Shown one piece after another: positions 18,104 through 28,459 of a DNA stretch of 64,000 nt; position 1 is the stretch's first letter, and every line of letters starts with the position of its first letter. A program made the position numbers and the translations under genes. The notes under the pieces were generated by a model, which was not told where the DNA came from, did no database searches, and saw only the letters and a program-made list of their open reading frames with translations. Source of the DNA: Pseudomonas sp. GR 6-02 (GTDB lineage: Bacteria > Pseudomonadota > Gammaproteobacteria > Pseudomonadales > Pseudomonadaceae); assembly GCF_001655615.1 (NCBI RefSeq), contig NZ_CP011567.1, forward strand, positions 3,605,001 to 3,669,000. Reading direction: 5' to 3'.

Positions 18104-19941
18104 CTCCCTTACGCGCCCTGCTCTTGCAGGCCAGCGGTCTGTTGTTCGCCGGGCTGGCCTGCGCCGCCCCGCAACACGCCTTGACCCTGTACAACGAGCC
18201 GCCGAAATACCCGGCCGACTTCAAGCACTTCGATTACGTGAACCCCGACGCGCCGAAGGGCGGGATCTTCCGTCAGGCCGGGTTCGGTGGCTTCGACAGC
18301 CTCAATCCGTTCATCAGCAAAGGCGTGCCGGCCGACGACATCAGCATGATCTACGACACCCTGGCCAAACAGGGTCTGGATGAACCCTTCACTGAATACG
18401 GCCTGATCGCCGGCAAAATCGAGAAAGCCCCGGACAACAGCTGGGTGCGCTTCTACCTGCGTCCCGAAGCTCGTTTTCACGACGGCCACCCGGTGCGCGC
18501 CGAAGACGTGGTGTTCAGCTTCCAGACCCTGATCAAGGACGGCGCCCCGCTCTACCGCGGCTATTACAGCGACGTGGAAGAAGCGATCGCCGAAGACCCG
18601 CTCACCGTGCTGTTCAAGTTCAAGCACACCAACAACCGCGAACTGCCGCTGATCCTCGGCCAATTGCCGGTATTGCCCAAGCATTGGTGGGCCACCCGCG
18701 ACTTCAACAAGGGCAACCTGGAACTGCCGCTGGGCAGCGGCCCGTACAAAGTCAGCGAAGTGAAGGCCGGGCGTTCGGTGCGCTATGAACGAGCCAAGGA
18801 TTACTGGGGCAAGGACCTGCCGGTCAATCGCGGGTTCTACAACTTCGATGTGATGACCACTGACTATTACCGCGACAACACCGTCGCACTGGAAGCACTC
18901 AAGGCCGGTCAGTTCGACTACTGGCTGGAAATATCCGCGAAAAACTGGGCCAAGGCCTACAACATTCCGGCGGTGACCGAAGGGCGGCTGATCAAGGAAG
19001 AAATCCCCAACGGCAACCCCACCGGCATGCAAGGCTTCGTGTTCAACCTGCGTCGTCCGGTGTTCCAGGATGTGCGCGTGCGCCAGGCGCTGACCCTGTT
19101 GCTGGACTTCGAGTGGACTAACAAGCAACTGTTCAACGGCGCCTACGTGCGTACCCGCAGTTACTTCGAAAACTCGGAAATGGCCGCCACTGGCCTGCCG
19201 GACGCCGATCAACTGGCGATTCTCGACCCGTTCCGCGGCAAGATTCCCGAGCAAGTGTTCAGCGAGGCGTTCCAGAACCCGCTGACCGACGCCAGCGGCA
19301 TGATCCGCACCCAGCAGCGCAAAGCCTATCAACTGCTGCAAGAGGCCGGCTGGCGGATCGTCGACGACAAGATGGTCGACGCCACCGGCAAACCGGTGAC
19401 CATCGAGTTCCTGCTGGCCCAGACCGAGTTCGAGCGGGTGCTGCTGCCGTTCAAGCGCAACCTCAGCGACCTGGGCATCGATCTGGTGATCCGTCGGGTC
19501 GACGTCTCGCAGTACATCAACCGCGTACGCTCCCGGGACTTCGATATGATCGTCGGCAGTTTCCCGCAATCCAACTCACCGGGTAACGAACAGCGCGAGT
19601 TCTGGATGACTGCCGCCGCCGACAAACCCGGCAGCCGCAACTCCATGGGCCTTAAAGACCCAGTGGTGGACCAACTGGTCGAGCAACTGATCAACGCCGA
19701 TTCGCGCAAAAGCCTGGTGGCCCACGCCCGGGCGCTGGACCGGGTGCTGCAATGGGGCTATTACGTGATCCCCAACTGGCACATCAAGACCTGGCGCGTG
19801 GCGTACTGGAACCACATCGGCCACCCGAAGGTTTCACCCAAATATGACATCGGCATCAATACCTGGTGGGTCAAACCCGACGCGACACCTGCGATAGAAG
19901 TCGAAACAAAACTGCAAGCCGACCCTGCGGGCACGGAGTAA
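18100..19941 (+). CDS. nppA2: peptide ABC transporter substrate-binding protein, second copy
   Basis: Second family 5 binding protein, 613 residues, clearly paralogous to its neighbour: both contain [18 protein letters not shown] and the ending VLxWxxYxIPNWxxxxxR. The signal peptide runs to about residue 22 ([11 protein letters not shown]). The ATG overlaps the stop of nppA1 (ATGA), so the two receptors are made together. Having two receptors for one permease probably widens the ligand range. A longer upstream frame lies inside nppA1 and was not used. Confidence 0.88.
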   Translation: MTPLRALLLQASGLLFAGLACAAPQHALTLYNEPPKYPADFKHFDYVNPDAPKGGIFRQAGFGGFDSLNPFISKGVPADDISMIYDTLAKQGLDEPFTEYGLIAGKIEKAPDNSWVRFYLRPEARFHDGHPVRAEDVVFSFQTLIKDGAPLYRGYYSDVEEAIAEDPLTVLFKFKHTNNRELPLILGQLPVLPKHWWATRDFNKGNLELPLGSGPYKVSEVKAGRSVRYERAKDYWGKDLPVNRGFYNFDVMTTDYYRDNTVALEALKAGQFDYWLEISAKNWAKAYNIPAVTEGRLIKEEIPNGNPTGMQGFVFNLRRPVFQDVRVRQALTLLLDFEWTNKQLFNGAYVRTRSYFENSEMAATGLPDADQLAILDPFRGKIPEQVFSEAFQNPLTDASGMIRTQQRKAYQLLQEAGWRIVDDKMVDATGKPVTIEFLLAQTEFERVLLPFKRNLSDLGIDLVIRRVDVSQYINRVRSRDFDMIVGSFPQSNSPGNEQREFWMTAAADKPGSRNSMGLKDPVVDQLVEQLINADSRKSLVAHARALDRVLQWGYYVIPNWHIKTWRVAYWNHIGHPKVSPKYDIGINTWWVKPDATPAIEVETKLQADPAGTE

Positions 19942-19945
19942 TCAG

Positions 19946-21019
19946 ATGCTGGCGTATATTTTTCGGCGACTGCTGCTGATCATCCCGACCCTGTTTGGCA
20001 TTTTGCTGATCAACTTCGTGATCATCCAGGCCGCCCCCGGTGGGCCGGTGGAACAGATGATCGCCAAACTCGAAGGCTTCGAAGGCGCCACCAGCCGCAT
20101 TGCCGGCGGCGGAGCCGAAGTGTCGGTGGCAGGTTCCGCCTATCGCGGCGCCCAGGGCCTGGACCCGGCGCTGGTCAAGGAAATCGAGCACATGTACGGC
20201 TTCGACAAATCGGCGCCGGAACGCTTGTGGATCATGATCAAGAACTACGCCACCCTGGATTTCGGCGACAGCTTCTTCCGCGACGCCAAGGTCATCGACC
20301 TGATCAAGGAAAAGATGCCGGTGTCGATCTCCCTCGGGCTGTGGAGCACGCTGATCATGTACCTGGTGTCGATCCCGCTGGGGATCGCCAAGGCGACGCG
20401 ACACGGCAGCCACTTCGATGTGTGGACCAGTTCGGCGATCATCGTCGGTTACGCGATCCCGGCGTTCCTGTTCGCCATCCTGCTGATTGTGGTGTTCGCC
20501 GGCGGCAGCTATTTCGACTGGTTCCCGCTACGGGGCCTGACCTCGAACAACTTTGATGAGCTCAGCACCGGCGGCAAGATCCTCGATTATTTCTGGCACC
20601 TGGCTCTGCCGGTCACTGCACTGGTGATCGGCCACTTCGCGACCATGACGCTGCTGACCAAAAACAGCTTCCTCGACGAAATCAACAAGCAATACGTGGT
20701 CACCGCCAAAGCCAAGGGCCTGACCCGTCACCGCGTGCTCTACGGCCATGTGTTTCGCAACGCGATGCTGTTGGTGATCGCTGGTTTCCCTTCAGCGCTC
20801 ATCGGGATCTTCTTCACCGGCTCATTGCTGGTGGAAGTGATCTTCTCCCTCGACGGCCTCGGCCTGATGAGTTTCGAAGCAGCGATCAACCGCGACTACC
20901 CGATCGTCTTCGGCACGCTGTTCATCTTCACGCTGCTGGGGCTGGTGCTCAAGCTGATCGGCGACCTCACGTACACCCTTGTCGATCCGCGCATCGATTT
21001 CGAAAGCAGGGAGCATTGA
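19946..21019 (+). CDS. nppB: peptide ABC transporter permease (YejB/DppB-like)
   Basis: Inner-membrane permease of 357 residues with about six membrane helices, starting [16 protein letters not shown] as in DppB/YejB. The large periplasmic loop between the first and second helices (roughly residues 30-125) is typical of the YejB subgroup. The EAA loop that contacts the ATPase is seen near [20 protein letters not shown]. Four bases separate it from nppA2. Confidence 0.92.
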   Translation: MLAYIFRRLLLIIPTLFGILLINFVIIQAAPGGPVEQMIAKLEGFEGATSRIAGGGAEVSVAGSAYRGAQGLDPALVKEIEHMYGFDKSAPERLWIMIKNYATLDFGDSFFRDAKVIDLIKEKMPVSISLGLWSTLIMYLVSIPLGIAKATRHGSHFDVWTSSAIIVGYAIPAFLFAILLIVVFAGGSYFDWFPLRGLTSNNFDELSTGGKILDYFWHLALPVTALVIGHFATMTLLTKNSFLDEINKQYVVTAKAKGLTRHRVLYGHVFRNAMLLVIAGFPSALIGIFFTGSLLVEVIFSLDGLGLMSFEAAINRDYPIVFGTLFIFTLLGLVLKLIGDLTYTLVDPRIDFESREH

Positions 21020-21020
21020 G

Positions 21021-22040
21021 ATGAACCTGTCCCCTCTCAATCGCCGACGTTTCGAGCTGTTCAAGGCCAACAAGCGAGGTTGGTGGTCGTTGTGGCTGTT
21101 TCTGATTCTGTTCGGCGCAAGCCTCGGCGCCGAGCTGATCGCCAACGACAAACCGCTGGTGGTGCATTACGACAACGCCTGGTACTTCCCGGCGCTCAAG
21201 CGCTATCCGGAAACCGCGTTCGGCGGCGAATTCCCGCTGGAAGCCAACTATAAGAGCCCGTACATCCGCGAACTGCTCAAGGCCAAGGACGCCTGGGTGG
21301 TGTGGGCGCCGATCCCCTACAGCTACCAGAGCATCAACTACGACCTGAAAGTCCCGGCCCCCGCGCCGCCGTCCGCCGACAACCTGCTGGGCACCGATGA
21401 CCAGGGCCGCGACGTGTTGGCCCGGGTGATTTACGGTTTCCGGATTTCGGTGCTGTTCGCTTTGACGCTGACCATCCTCAGCTCGATCATCGGCGTGATC
21501 GCCGGCGCCTTGCAGGGCTTTTATGGCGGCTGGGTCGACCTGGCCGGGCAGCGTTTCCTGGAGATCTGGTCCGGGCTGCCGGTGCTGTACCTGCTGATCA
21601 TCCTCGCCAGTTTCGTGCAGCCGAACTTCTGGTGGCTGCTGGGGATCATGTTGCTGTTTTCGTGGATGAGCCTGGTGGATGTGGTGCGCGCGGAGTTCCT
21701 GCGCGGGCGGAATCTGGAATACGTGCGCGCGGCCCGGGCGCTGGGCATGCAGAATGGTGCGATCATGTTCCGCCACATTTTGCCCAACGCCATGGTCTCG
21801 ACCATGACCTTCATGCCGTTCATCCTGACCGGCGCCATCGGCACGCTGACCGCCCTCGACTTCCTCGGCTTCGGTTTGCCGCCGGGCGCCCCGTCGCTGG
21901 GTGAGTTGGTGGCCCAGGGCAAATCCAACCTGCAAGCGCCGTGGCTCGGTATGAGTGCGTTTGCGGTGCTGGCGTTGATGTTGAGTTTGCTGGTATTCAT
22001 CGGCGAGTCCGCTCGCGATGCCTTCGACCCGAGGAAGTGA
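21021..22040 (+). CDS. nppC: peptide ABC transporter permease (YejE/DppC-like)
   Basis: Second permease subunit, 339 residues. It has an N-terminal helix after NRRRFELFKANKRGWWSL, a periplasmic domain, and then the conserved core beginning LLGTDDQGRDVLARVIYG, which is diagnostic of this permease class. The EAA loop is YVRAARALGMQNGAIMFRHI. The ATG at 21021 follows the nppB stop by one base. The heterodimer with NppB should form the channel. Confidence 0.92.
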   Translation: MNLSPLNRRRFELFKANKRGWWSLWLFLILFGASLGAELIANDKPLVVHYDNAWYFPALKRYPETAFGGEFPLEANYKSPYIRELLKAKDAWVVWAPIPYSYQSINYDLKVPAPAPPSADNLLGTDDQGRDVLARVIYGFRISVLFALTLTILSSIIGVIAGALQGFYGGWVDLAGQRFLEIWSGLPVLYLLIILASFVQPNFWWLLGIMLLFSWMSLVDVVRAEFLRGRNLEYVRAARALGMQNGAIMFRHILPNAMVSTMTFMPFILTGAIGTLTALDFLGFGLPPGAPSLGELVAQGKSNLQAPWLGMSAFAVLALMLSLLVFIGESARDAFDPRK

Positions 22041-22041
22041 A

Positions 22042-23652
22042 ATGAATCAGGACAATCTGATCGAAGTGCGCGACCTGGCCGTCGAATTTGTCGTTGGCGA
22101 GCACGTTCAGCGGGTGGTCGAAGGCGTCAGCTTCGACATCAAGCGCGGCGAAACCCTGGCGCTGGTGGGTGAAAGCGGCTCCGGCAAATCGGTGACTGCC
22201 CACTCGATCCTGCGGCTGCTGCCCTATCCGCTGGCCCGGCATCCGTCCGGCACCATCACCTATTCCGACCGGAACTTGTTGGAGCTGAAAGAGAAAACCA
22301 TCCGCCACATCCGCGGCAACCGGATCGCGATGATCTTTCAAGAGCCGATGACCTCGCTCAACCCACTGCACTCGATCGAGAAGCAGATCAACGAGGTATT
22401 GGGCATCCACAAGGGCCTGACCGGCAAAGTCGCGACCAGGCGCACGCTGGAGCTGCTGGAGATGGTCGGCATCCCGGAACCCGAGAAGCGTCTCAAGGCC
22501 CTGCCCCACGAATTGTCCGGTGGCCAGCGCCAGCGGGTCATGATCGCCATGGCCCTGGCCAACGAGCCGGAACTGCTGATCGCCGACGAACCGACCACCG
22601 CTCTGGACGTGACTGTTCAGCTGAAAATCCTCGAATTGCTCAAGGAATTGCAGGCCCGCCTGGGCATGGCGCTGTTACTGATCAGTCACGATTTGAACCT
22701 TGTACGAAGAATTGCGCATCGCGTATGTGTCATGCAGCGTGGTTGCATCGTCGAACAGGCATCGTGCGAAGAATTGTTCCGCGCGCCGCAGCATCCGTAC
22801 ACCCGGGAACTGCTGGCAGCGGAGCCCAGCGGCAAGCCTGCGACCAATGTAATTGGCCCGCCATTGCTGCAGGTCGAGGACTTGAAAGTCTGGTTCCCGA
22901 TAAAGAAAGGCTTTCTGAAAAAGACCGTCGACCACATCAAGGCGGTGGACGGCATCAATTTCAGCCTGCCCCAGGGACAGACTCTGGGGATTGTGGGAGA
23001 AAGCGGTTCCGGCAAGTCGACGCTCGGTTTGGCGATTTTGCGGCTGATCGGCAGCAAAGGGGCAATCCGTTTTGAAGGCAAGCAGCTAGACTGCCTGACG
23101 CAGCAACAGGTTCGGCCGCTGCGGCGGGAAATGCAGGTGGTGTTCCAGGACCCTTTCGGCAGCCTGAGCCCACGGATGTGCGTGAGCCAGATCGTCGGCG
23201 AAGGCCTGCGGATCCACAAGATGGGCACCGAGGCCGAGCAGGAACAAGCGATTATTGCGGCACTCAAGGAGGTAGGCCTGGACCCGGAAACCCGGCACCG
23301 CTACCCCCATGAATTTTCCGGTGGGCAGCGGCAGAGAATCGCCATTGCCCGGGCTTTAGTGCTAAAACCGGCGTTGATTCTGCTGGACGAGCCGACTTCG
23401 GCCCTCGACCGCACCGTGCAACGCCAAGTGGTGGAGCTGCTACGTTCACTGCAAACCAAGTACAACCTGACGTATCTGTTTATCAGCCATGACCTGGCTG
23501 TCGTCAAAGCGCTGAGCCACCAGCTGATGGTGGTCAAGCATGGCCAAGTGGTCGAACAGGGAGACGCGCAAAGTATCTTTGCCGCCCCCCAACATCCGTA
23601 TACACAGCAGTTGCTGGAAGCCGCTTTTCTGGCACCAGCCACTGCGCAATAA
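22042..23652 (+). CDS. nppD: peptide ABC transporter ATP-binding protein with two nucleotide-binding domains
   Basis: Fused double ATPase of 536 residues, the YejF arrangement. Each half has a Walker A ([10 protein letters not shown] and [10 protein letters not shown]), a signature (LSGGQRQRV and FSGGQRQRI) and a Walker B ([12 protein letters not shown] and [12 protein letters not shown]). The HPYTRELL and HPYTQQLL motifs close each half, as usual in the peptide subfamily. It begins one base after nppC and ends 22 bases before fabI. Confidence 0.94.
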   Translation: MNQDNLIEVRDLAVEFVVGEHVQRVVEGVSFDIKRGETLALVGESGSGKSVTAHSILRLLPYPLARHPSGTITYSDRNLLELKEKTIRHIRGNRIAMIFQEPMTSLNPLHSIEKQINEVLGIHKGLTGKVATRRTLELLEMVGIPEPEKRLKALPHELSGGQRQRVMIAMALANEPELLIADEPTTALDVTVQLKILELLKELQARLGMALLLISHDLNLVRRIAHRVCVMQRGCIVEQASCEELFRAPQHPYTRELLAAEPSGKPATNVIGPPLLQVEDLKVWFPIKKGFLKKTVDHIKAVDGINFSLPQGQTLGIVGESGSGKSTLGLAILRLIGSKGAIRFEGKQLDCLTQQQVRPLRREMQVVFQDPFGSLSPRMCVSQIVGEGLRIHKMGTEAEQEQAIIAALKEVGLDPETRHRYPHEFSGGQRQRIAIARALVLKPALILLDEPTSALDRTVQRQVVELLRSLQTKYNLTYLFISHDLAVVKALSHQLMVVKHGQVVEQGDAQSIFAAPQHPYTQQLLEAAFLAPATAQ

Positions 23653-23674
23653 ACCTGAAAGAGAGGAGCAACAC

Positions 23675-24469
23675 ATGGGTTTTCTCGCCGGTAAGCGCGT
23701 ACTGATCGTCGGTGTCGCCAGCAAGCTGTCCATCGCATCCGGCATCGCTGCCGCCATGCATCGCGAGGGCGCTGAGCTTGCCTTCACTTATCAGAACGAC
23801 AAACTCAAGGGTCGTGTCGAAGAATTCGCACAGGGCTGGGGTTCGAGCCCTGAGCTGTGCTTCCCGTGCGACGTGGCCAGCGATGCCGAAATCGCCAAGG
23901 TCTTCGAAGAGTTGAGCAAGAAGTGGGACGGCCTGGACTGCATCGTGCACTCCGTCGGCTTCGCCCCGGGCGACCAACTGGACGGCGACTTCACCGAAGC
24001 CACCACCCGTGAAGGTTTCCGCATCGCTCACGACATCAGCGCCTACAGCTTCGTGGCCCTGGCCAAGGCTGGTCGCGAAATGATGAAAGGCCGCAATGGC
24101 AGCCTGCTGACCCTGTCGTACCTGGGCGCCGAGCGCACCATGCCGAACTACAACGTAATGGGCATGGCCAAGGCTTCCCTGGAAGCTGGCGTACGTTACC
24201 TGGCCGGCTCCCTGGGCCCGGACGGCACCCGCGTCAACTGCGTATCGGCTGGCCCGATCCGCACCCTCGCCGCTTCCGGCATCAAGAACTTCCGCAAAAT
24301 GCTGGCCGCCAACGAAGCGCAAACCCCGCTGCGTCGTAACGTCACCATCGAAGAAGTCGGCAACGCCGGCGCCTTCCTGTGCTCGGACCTGGCGTCCGGC
24401 ATCAGCGGCGAAATCATGTACGTAGACGGCGGCTTCAACACCACCGCCATGGGCAACATCGAAGAGTGA
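23675..24469 (+). CDS. fabI: enoyl-[acyl-carrier-protein] reductase (NADH), FabI type
   Basis: Last step of the fatty-acid elongation cycle, reducing enoyl-ACP. The 264-residue short-chain dehydrogenase has the FabI catalytic pair Tyr159 and Lys166 (YNVMGMAK), the second Tyr149, and the atypical cofactor loop [14 protein letters not shown]. The ATG at 23675 follows a strong GAGAGGAG. Only 22 bases separate it from nppD, so read-through is likely, though an own promoter inside nppD is expected for an essential gene. Confidence 0.96.
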   Translation: MGFLAGKRVLIVGVASKLSIASGIAAAMHREGAELAFTYQNDKLKGRVEEFAQGWGSSPELCFPCDVASDAEIAKVFEELSKKWDGLDCIVHSVGFAPGDQLDGDFTEATTREGFRIAHDISAYSFVALAKAGREMMKGRNGSLLTLSYLGAERTMPNYNVMGMAKASLEAGVRYLAGSLGPDGTRVNCVSAGPIRTLAASGIKNFRKMLAANEAQTPLRRNVTIEEVGNAGAFLCSDLASGISGEIMYVDGGFNTTAMGNIEE

Positions 24470-24484
24470 TCTTCGGTTAGCCGT

Positions 24485-24516
24485 TAAAAAACCCGCCTCT
24501 TCAGGCGGGTTTTTTG
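24485..24516 (+). terminator. rho-independent terminator after fabI
   Basis: Stem AACCCGCC / GGCGGGTT around the loop TCTTCA, followed by a T tract. Adenines before the stem mean it can also work leftward, which suits the convergent LysR gene that ends at 24539. Confidence 0.93.
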
Positions 24517-24538
24517 TGCCCTCAAATTCAAACGATCT

Positions 24539-25393
24539 TCACAACAAACACTGAGCAAACAACTGCTGGATCGGCTGTGTACGCTGGCTATAACGCTGCA
24601 ACAGCACGATCTCCCGGTAGAACGTCAGCTCTCCCAGCGGGATGATCCTGACCTTCGCCCCATGCTCAAGCCACAGCCCCGCCTCGGGCAATAGCGAAAC
24701 ACCCAGCCCGCATTCCACCATCTTGACAATGGCTTCCAGCTCATCCAGCTCCAGAGCCACCTGTACATCAATCTGCTGCTCGCGCAAAAAACGCGTCACC
24801 AATCGCCCACCGAATGAATTGCGGTCGTAGCGTACGTGAGGATGGCTGGCGAGTAACTGCAGCGGGTCATCCCCCTCAAGGTCGGCCGGCACGATCAGCA
24901 CAAACGGCTCCCGGCGAATGACTTGCACCGATAATTCCTTGGGCAATTCAAACGGCGGCTTGATCAGAATCGCCAGGTCCACTTCGCCAGTGTCCACCTG
25001 GCTCAGCAGGTTCAGGGATACCCCCGGCACCAGTTTCGCCTCCAGCAACGGCGCCTGTTGCCTGAGTCGCAACAGCGCCCGTGGCAACAAACCGGTCTGG
25101 ACGGTGGCCACCGCGCCGATCTTCAATTCGCCACGAAACTCGCTGATGTCATCACTGACGGCCATGCGACTGAAGATCTCGAGCATTTCCTGAGCCATCG
25201 GCAACGCTCGCTGCCCTGCGGCATTGAGGAGCGCCTGACGCCCGGTGCGATCGAACAGACGGATGCCCAACGCCTGCTCCAGATTGCGGATCTGCGCGCT
25301 GACCGCCGACTGAGTCAGGCCGATGTGCATGCCTGCCGCTGCGAACGTGCCATGGCGCGTCACGGCAATGAAGGTTTTCAGTTCCCGCAGCAT
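24539..25393 (-). CDS. LysR family transcriptional regulator
   Basis: Regulator of 284 residues with a textbook N-terminal helix-turn-helix (LKTFIAVTRHGTFAAAG, then LTQSAVSAQIRNLEQALG) and a substrate-binding domain from about residue 88. It is divergent from the VOC protein and amidase pair across 113 bases, so it probably controls that pair. The intergenic region is AT-rich, fitting a shared regulatory region. The ligand is unknown. Confidence 0.93.
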   Translation of the reverse strand: MLRELKTFIAVTRHGTFAAAGMHIGLTQSAVSAQIRNLEQALGIRLFDRTGRQALLNAAGQRALPMAQEMLEIFSRMAVSDDISEFRGELKIGAVATVQTGLLPRALLRLRQQAPLLEAKLVPGVSLNLLSQVDTGEVDLAILIKPPFELPKELSVQVIRREPFVLIVPADLEGDDPLQLLASHPHVRYDRNSFGGRLVTRFLREQQIDVQVALELDELEAIVKMVECGLGVSLLPEAGLWLEHGAKVRIIPLGELTFYREIVLLQRYSQRTQPIQQLFAQCLL

Positions 25394-25506
25394 ACGGCCC
25401 CCAATTGATCGAAATAATTTGAGCTCGCTGCAAAAATTATCGTCTTTTAATCAAAAAGCACAGGACTAAACTCAGCCTCAACGCTCAACCCGTCGAGGCA
25501 CATCCG

Positions 25507-25932
25507 ATGCAACTGTCCCCTTTTCATTTGGCCATCCCGGTTTACGATCTGGACGCTACCCGGCGTTTCTATGGTGAAGTGTTCGGCCTGGAAGAAGGTC
25601 GCTCCAGCGATCACTGGGTCGATTTCAACTTTTTCGGCCATCAACTGGTGATTCATCTGGCCCCGAAAAATGCTTCCCAGGAAGCCGCCCATACCAACGC
25701 CGTGGACGGCCACGACGTACCGGTGCCGCATTTCGGTGTGGTATTGCCGATGGAAGAATGGGAGGCGCTGGCCGAACGCCTGAAAGCCCTGGGTACACAC
25801 TTCGTGATCGAGCCGGGCATCCGGTTTCAGGGATTGGTGGGCGAACAAGCCACGATGTTTCTTTTCGATCCCTGCGGCAATGCTCTGGAGTTCAAGGCGT
25901 TCAAAAATATCAATCAGTTGTTCGCCAAATGA
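25507..25932 (+). CDS. VOC family (glyoxalase/dioxygenase superfamily) protein
   Basis: Protein of 141 residues with the paired beta-alpha-beta-beta-beta units of the vicinal oxygen chelate fold: [23 protein letters not shown] at the start and [15 protein letters not shown] at the end. His7 and the late Glu may bind a metal. The exact reaction is unknown. Its stop overlaps the amidase start (ATGA), so the two probably act in one catabolic or detoxifying step under the divergent LysR regulator. Confidence 0.87.
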   Translation: MQLSPFHLAIPVYDLDATRRFYGEVFGLEEGRSSDHWVDFNFFGHQLVIHLAPKNASQEAAHTNAVDGHDVPVPHFGVVLPMEEWEALAERLKALGTHFVIEPGIRFQGLVGEQATMFLFDPCGNALEFKAFKNINQLFAK

Positions 25933-27206
25933 TCCGCCTGCCCCTTGACGCCACCACCCTCAGTGAAGCGGTGGTCAATGGCGAGACCACCGCTGCCATC
26001 GTCGTCGAAACCTTTCTTCAACGCATTCAGGCGCAAGAGCCGGATATCCGGGCTTTTGTCTCGTTCAACGCCCGGCAGGTCCGCGCTGATGCGGCGCAGC
26101 ACAACGGCCAGGGTCTGCTGGCCGGCGTTCCCGTGGGCATCAAGGACATTTTCGACACTGCGACCCACCCCACGCAGTTCTATTCACCCATCTATACCGA
26201 CCATCAACCCTCCCGGGACGCCCACGTCGTGACGCTGCTGCGCCAGGCCGGGGCGCTGATCATGGGCAAGACCCATACCACCGAGTTTGCGTACATGCAC
26301 ACCGGTCCAACCCGCAATCCCCACGACCTTACGCGAACGCCGGGCAGCTCCAGCGCTGGCTCGGCGGCCGGGATGGCTGCAGGGTTCTTTGCCCTGGCGC
26401 TGGGCACCCAGACCGCTGGCTCGTTGCTCAAGCCGGCATCCTACTGCGGCCTCTTCGCTTTCAAACCGTCGCTGGGCCTGGTGTCGCTGGAAGGGGTAAA
26501 ACCGTTGGCGCCGAGCTTCGACACCGTGGGTTGGTATGGCCAGTCAGTGCGCGACCTGCACCTGGTAGCGCGCGTGTTGATTCCCGGGTTTGTGATGCCG
26601 GACATCGAGCGGCGTCCGCTGCACTTGGGGTTCTGCCGCACGTCGCGCTGGGATCAAGTGGACCCCGACGTGGTCCTTGCCCTGGAACAGGCGGTGGATC
26701 AGTTGCGCAGCGCCGGCCATCACGTGAGCGACGTACGGCTGCCGGATGAGTTTGCCGGTGTATTCGACGATCATCAGTTGATTAACGATTGCGAAGGTGC
26801 CCGCTCGCTGGCAAAGGAGTTTCAACAACACCGAACACAATTGAGCCCTTCGACCCTGGCCATGTTCGAGCGGGCGGCAACCACAACCTGGCAACAGGAA
26901 TCCGCTGCCAAGGCGCGCCTGGCTGATCTTGCCCCACGCTTGAGCGAGCTTTGCCACCCCTTCGACGCCATGCTCGGCGCCTCTTGCGGGATGGTCGCGC
27001 CGGTCGGCCTGGAAAGCACCGGACCGTCGGATTTCATCAAGTTCTGGGGGGCGTTTGGCTGGCCGCAACTGAACATACCGCTGAGGCCCGGCCAAGCCAT
27101 GTTGCCTGTCGGGCTACAGATGATCGGAAGGTTCAGAGAGGATGGTCGGCTGTTACGAACGGCCGAGCACGTTGCAGCGGTTTTGCAAGGCGCCATTCAA
27201 GAATGA
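25929..27206 (+). CDS. amidase signature family protein
   Basis: Amidohydrolase of 425 residues with the Ser-cisSer-Lys triad: Lys72 (GVPVGIKD), the cis-serine at about 141 in [11 protein letters not shown], and the nucleophile Ser165 in [16 protein letters not shown]. The last motif differs slightly from the common GTDTGGS, so the pocket may be unusual. The start is the ATG that overlaps the VOC stop; the longer open frame lies over that gene. The substrate is unknown; it could be an amide or ureido compound. The 3' end overlaps the convergent GGDEF gene by ten bases. Confidence 0.9.
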   Translation: MIRLPLDATTLSEAVVNGETTAAIVVETFLQRIQAQEPDIRAFVSFNARQVRADAAQHNGQGLLAGVPVGIKDIFDTATHPTQFYSPIYTDHQPSRDAHVVTLLRQAGALIMGKTHTTEFAYMHTGPTRNPHDLTRTPGSSSAGSAAGMAAGFFALALGTQTAGSLLKPASYCGLFAFKPSLGLVSLEGVKPLAPSFDTVGWYGQSVRDLHLVARVLIPGFVMPDIERRPLHLGFCRTSRWDQVDPDVVLALEQAVDQLRSAGHHVSDVRLPDEFAGVFDDHQLINDCEGARSLAKEFQQHRTQLSPSTLAMFERAATTTWQQESAAKARLADLAPRLSELCHPFDAMLGASCGMVAPVGLESTGPSDFIKFWGAFGWPQLNIPLRPGQAMLPVGLQMIGRFREDGRLLRTAEHVAAVLQGAIQE

Positions 27207-27805
27207 CGAGCTTCGAACTGTCGGGCACGCAACGCCTTATCGACCAGAGCCAGCAGATCTTGCGCCGTTTGGGTTAGCTGAGCATCAAACTCGATCTGCC
27301 CGACACTGAAGCGAATGTCATAGCCACGATGCACCGTGGCATTACGCTCATCGAGTATTTCTTCGAGGCGCGCCCTGATTGCGGCAATCTCCACCGTGTT
27401 GGCGCCGGTCAACAAGGCAGCAAACTCATCGCTGCCCAGCCGACCGATCACATCGCTTTCACGAAAAGCGATGCGCAGCACGTCGGCAAAGGTTTTCAGG
27501 GCGTTGTCGCCCTCGGCACGCCCATACAACCGGTTGATGCGCTTGAAGTCGTCAAGGTCGAAAAACAACAGGGTCGCAGGTTGGCCCAACTGCCGACAAG
27601 CCTCCAGCGCCAATTGGGCCAGAGCCTCGAAGCCATGACGATTGGACAGCAGCGTCAACTCATCCATGCTCGCCATCTGCACGCCCATCAGTTCTTGCTC
27701 GGCCTTGCGCGCCAGGTCGCGCAGTACATCGCGGTCCTGCACGGCGCCGTCGAGGACGTTCGGCGTGCCCACGCCGGGTTTGAGCGGTTTTTCTGGGGTT
27801 AGCAT
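27197..27805 (-). CDS. GGDEF domain protein without a sensory domain
   Basis: Putative diguanylate cyclase of 202 residues consisting of about 45 N-terminal residues, partly helical, and one GGDEF domain. Motifs: DELTLLSNRHGF at the domain start, FFDLDDFKRIN with the metal-binding Asp, and the signature as GSDEF in RLGSDEF. The first Gly is kept, the second is Ser, a change seen in some active enzymes, so activity is possible but uncertain. No transmembrane, PAS or REC domain is present. GGGAG lies before the ATG. Confidence 0.88.
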   Translation of the reverse strand: MLTPEKPLKPGVGTPNVLDGAVQDRDVLRDLARKAEQELMGVQMASMDELTLLSNRHGFEALAQLALEACRQLGQPATLLFFDLDDFKRINRLYGRAEGDNALKTFADVLRIAFRESDVIGRLGSDEFAALLTGANTVEIAAIRARLEEILDERNATVHRGYDIRFSVGQIEFDAQLTQTAQDLLALVDKALRARQFEARHS

Positions 27806-27879
27806 TACTCACTCCCTTGATGGATATAAACGTTAGAGTCGTTCACACCCGGTTTGACTCCCTATAAACGCGCCGCTGG

Positions 27880-28458
27880 TCAGCTACCCGCCACCGGACA
27901 CGGCCCTCCAGCGTCCGCCCAGAGTTTGAACTGGGTGACGAAAATGTCGTGGGGCACCGGCACCGGCGTCCGTCCCTCACCTGGATGCCAGCCCCAGAGC
28001 ACCAGTTTGTCCTCGCTGACATGTTTGATCAGTGCCGCAAAATCACGATCGCCATTACTGGAACGATCCTTGATCATTGCGCACAACCTGTCGGGCGGCA
28101 GGCCGATCCAGGCCATTTTGTGCGCGGCTGGCGGCAGGCTCCAATGCGGCGCTCCGGGCGGTGTGTGAGGCCCATAACTGGCGGGCGGATTGCTGTCGGC
28201 ATGGCAACTGGCACACGGCAGACCGGCCGCCCCTTTGCCATCCATCCCGCGAACCACCCTCATCGCGTGAGGATTGCCGGCGTCGAACTGTAAAGGCGAA
28301 TCGCCGGGGATATGGCAGTTCTGACAGCGCGGGCTCTGGAACACCTTCTGTACTGTGTCAAACGCCTTCAGCGCCTCTTTATCATCAGCGAACAGGTCCG
28401 AGGCATAGCCAGTCAGCCCGATCAACACCACCGCGCCCAGCAACAAATGTCGTTTCAT
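27880..28458 (-). CDS. diheme cytochrome c, partner of the molybdenum hydroxylase
   Basis: Periplasmic c-type cytochrome of 192 residues with a signal peptide (KRHLLLGAVVLIGLTGYAS) and two heme-attachment sites, CQNCH (Cys45, Cys48, His49) and CASCH (Cys82, Cys85, His86). It begins two bases after the stop of the Mo subunit gene, so it is the last gene of that operon and the probable electron acceptor, passing electrons to the respiratory chain instead of NAD or oxygen. Confidence 0.85.
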   Translation of the reverse strand: MKRHLLLGAVVLIGLTGYASDLFADDKEALKAFDTVQKVFQSPRCQNCHIPGDSPLQFDAGNPHAMRVVRGMDGKGAAGLPCASCHADSNPPASYGPHTPPGAPHWSLPPAAHKMAWIGLPPDRLCAMIKDRSSNGDRDFAALIKHVSEDKLVLWGWHPGEGRTPVPVPHDIFVTQFKLWADAGGPCPVAGS

Positions 28459-28459
28459 G

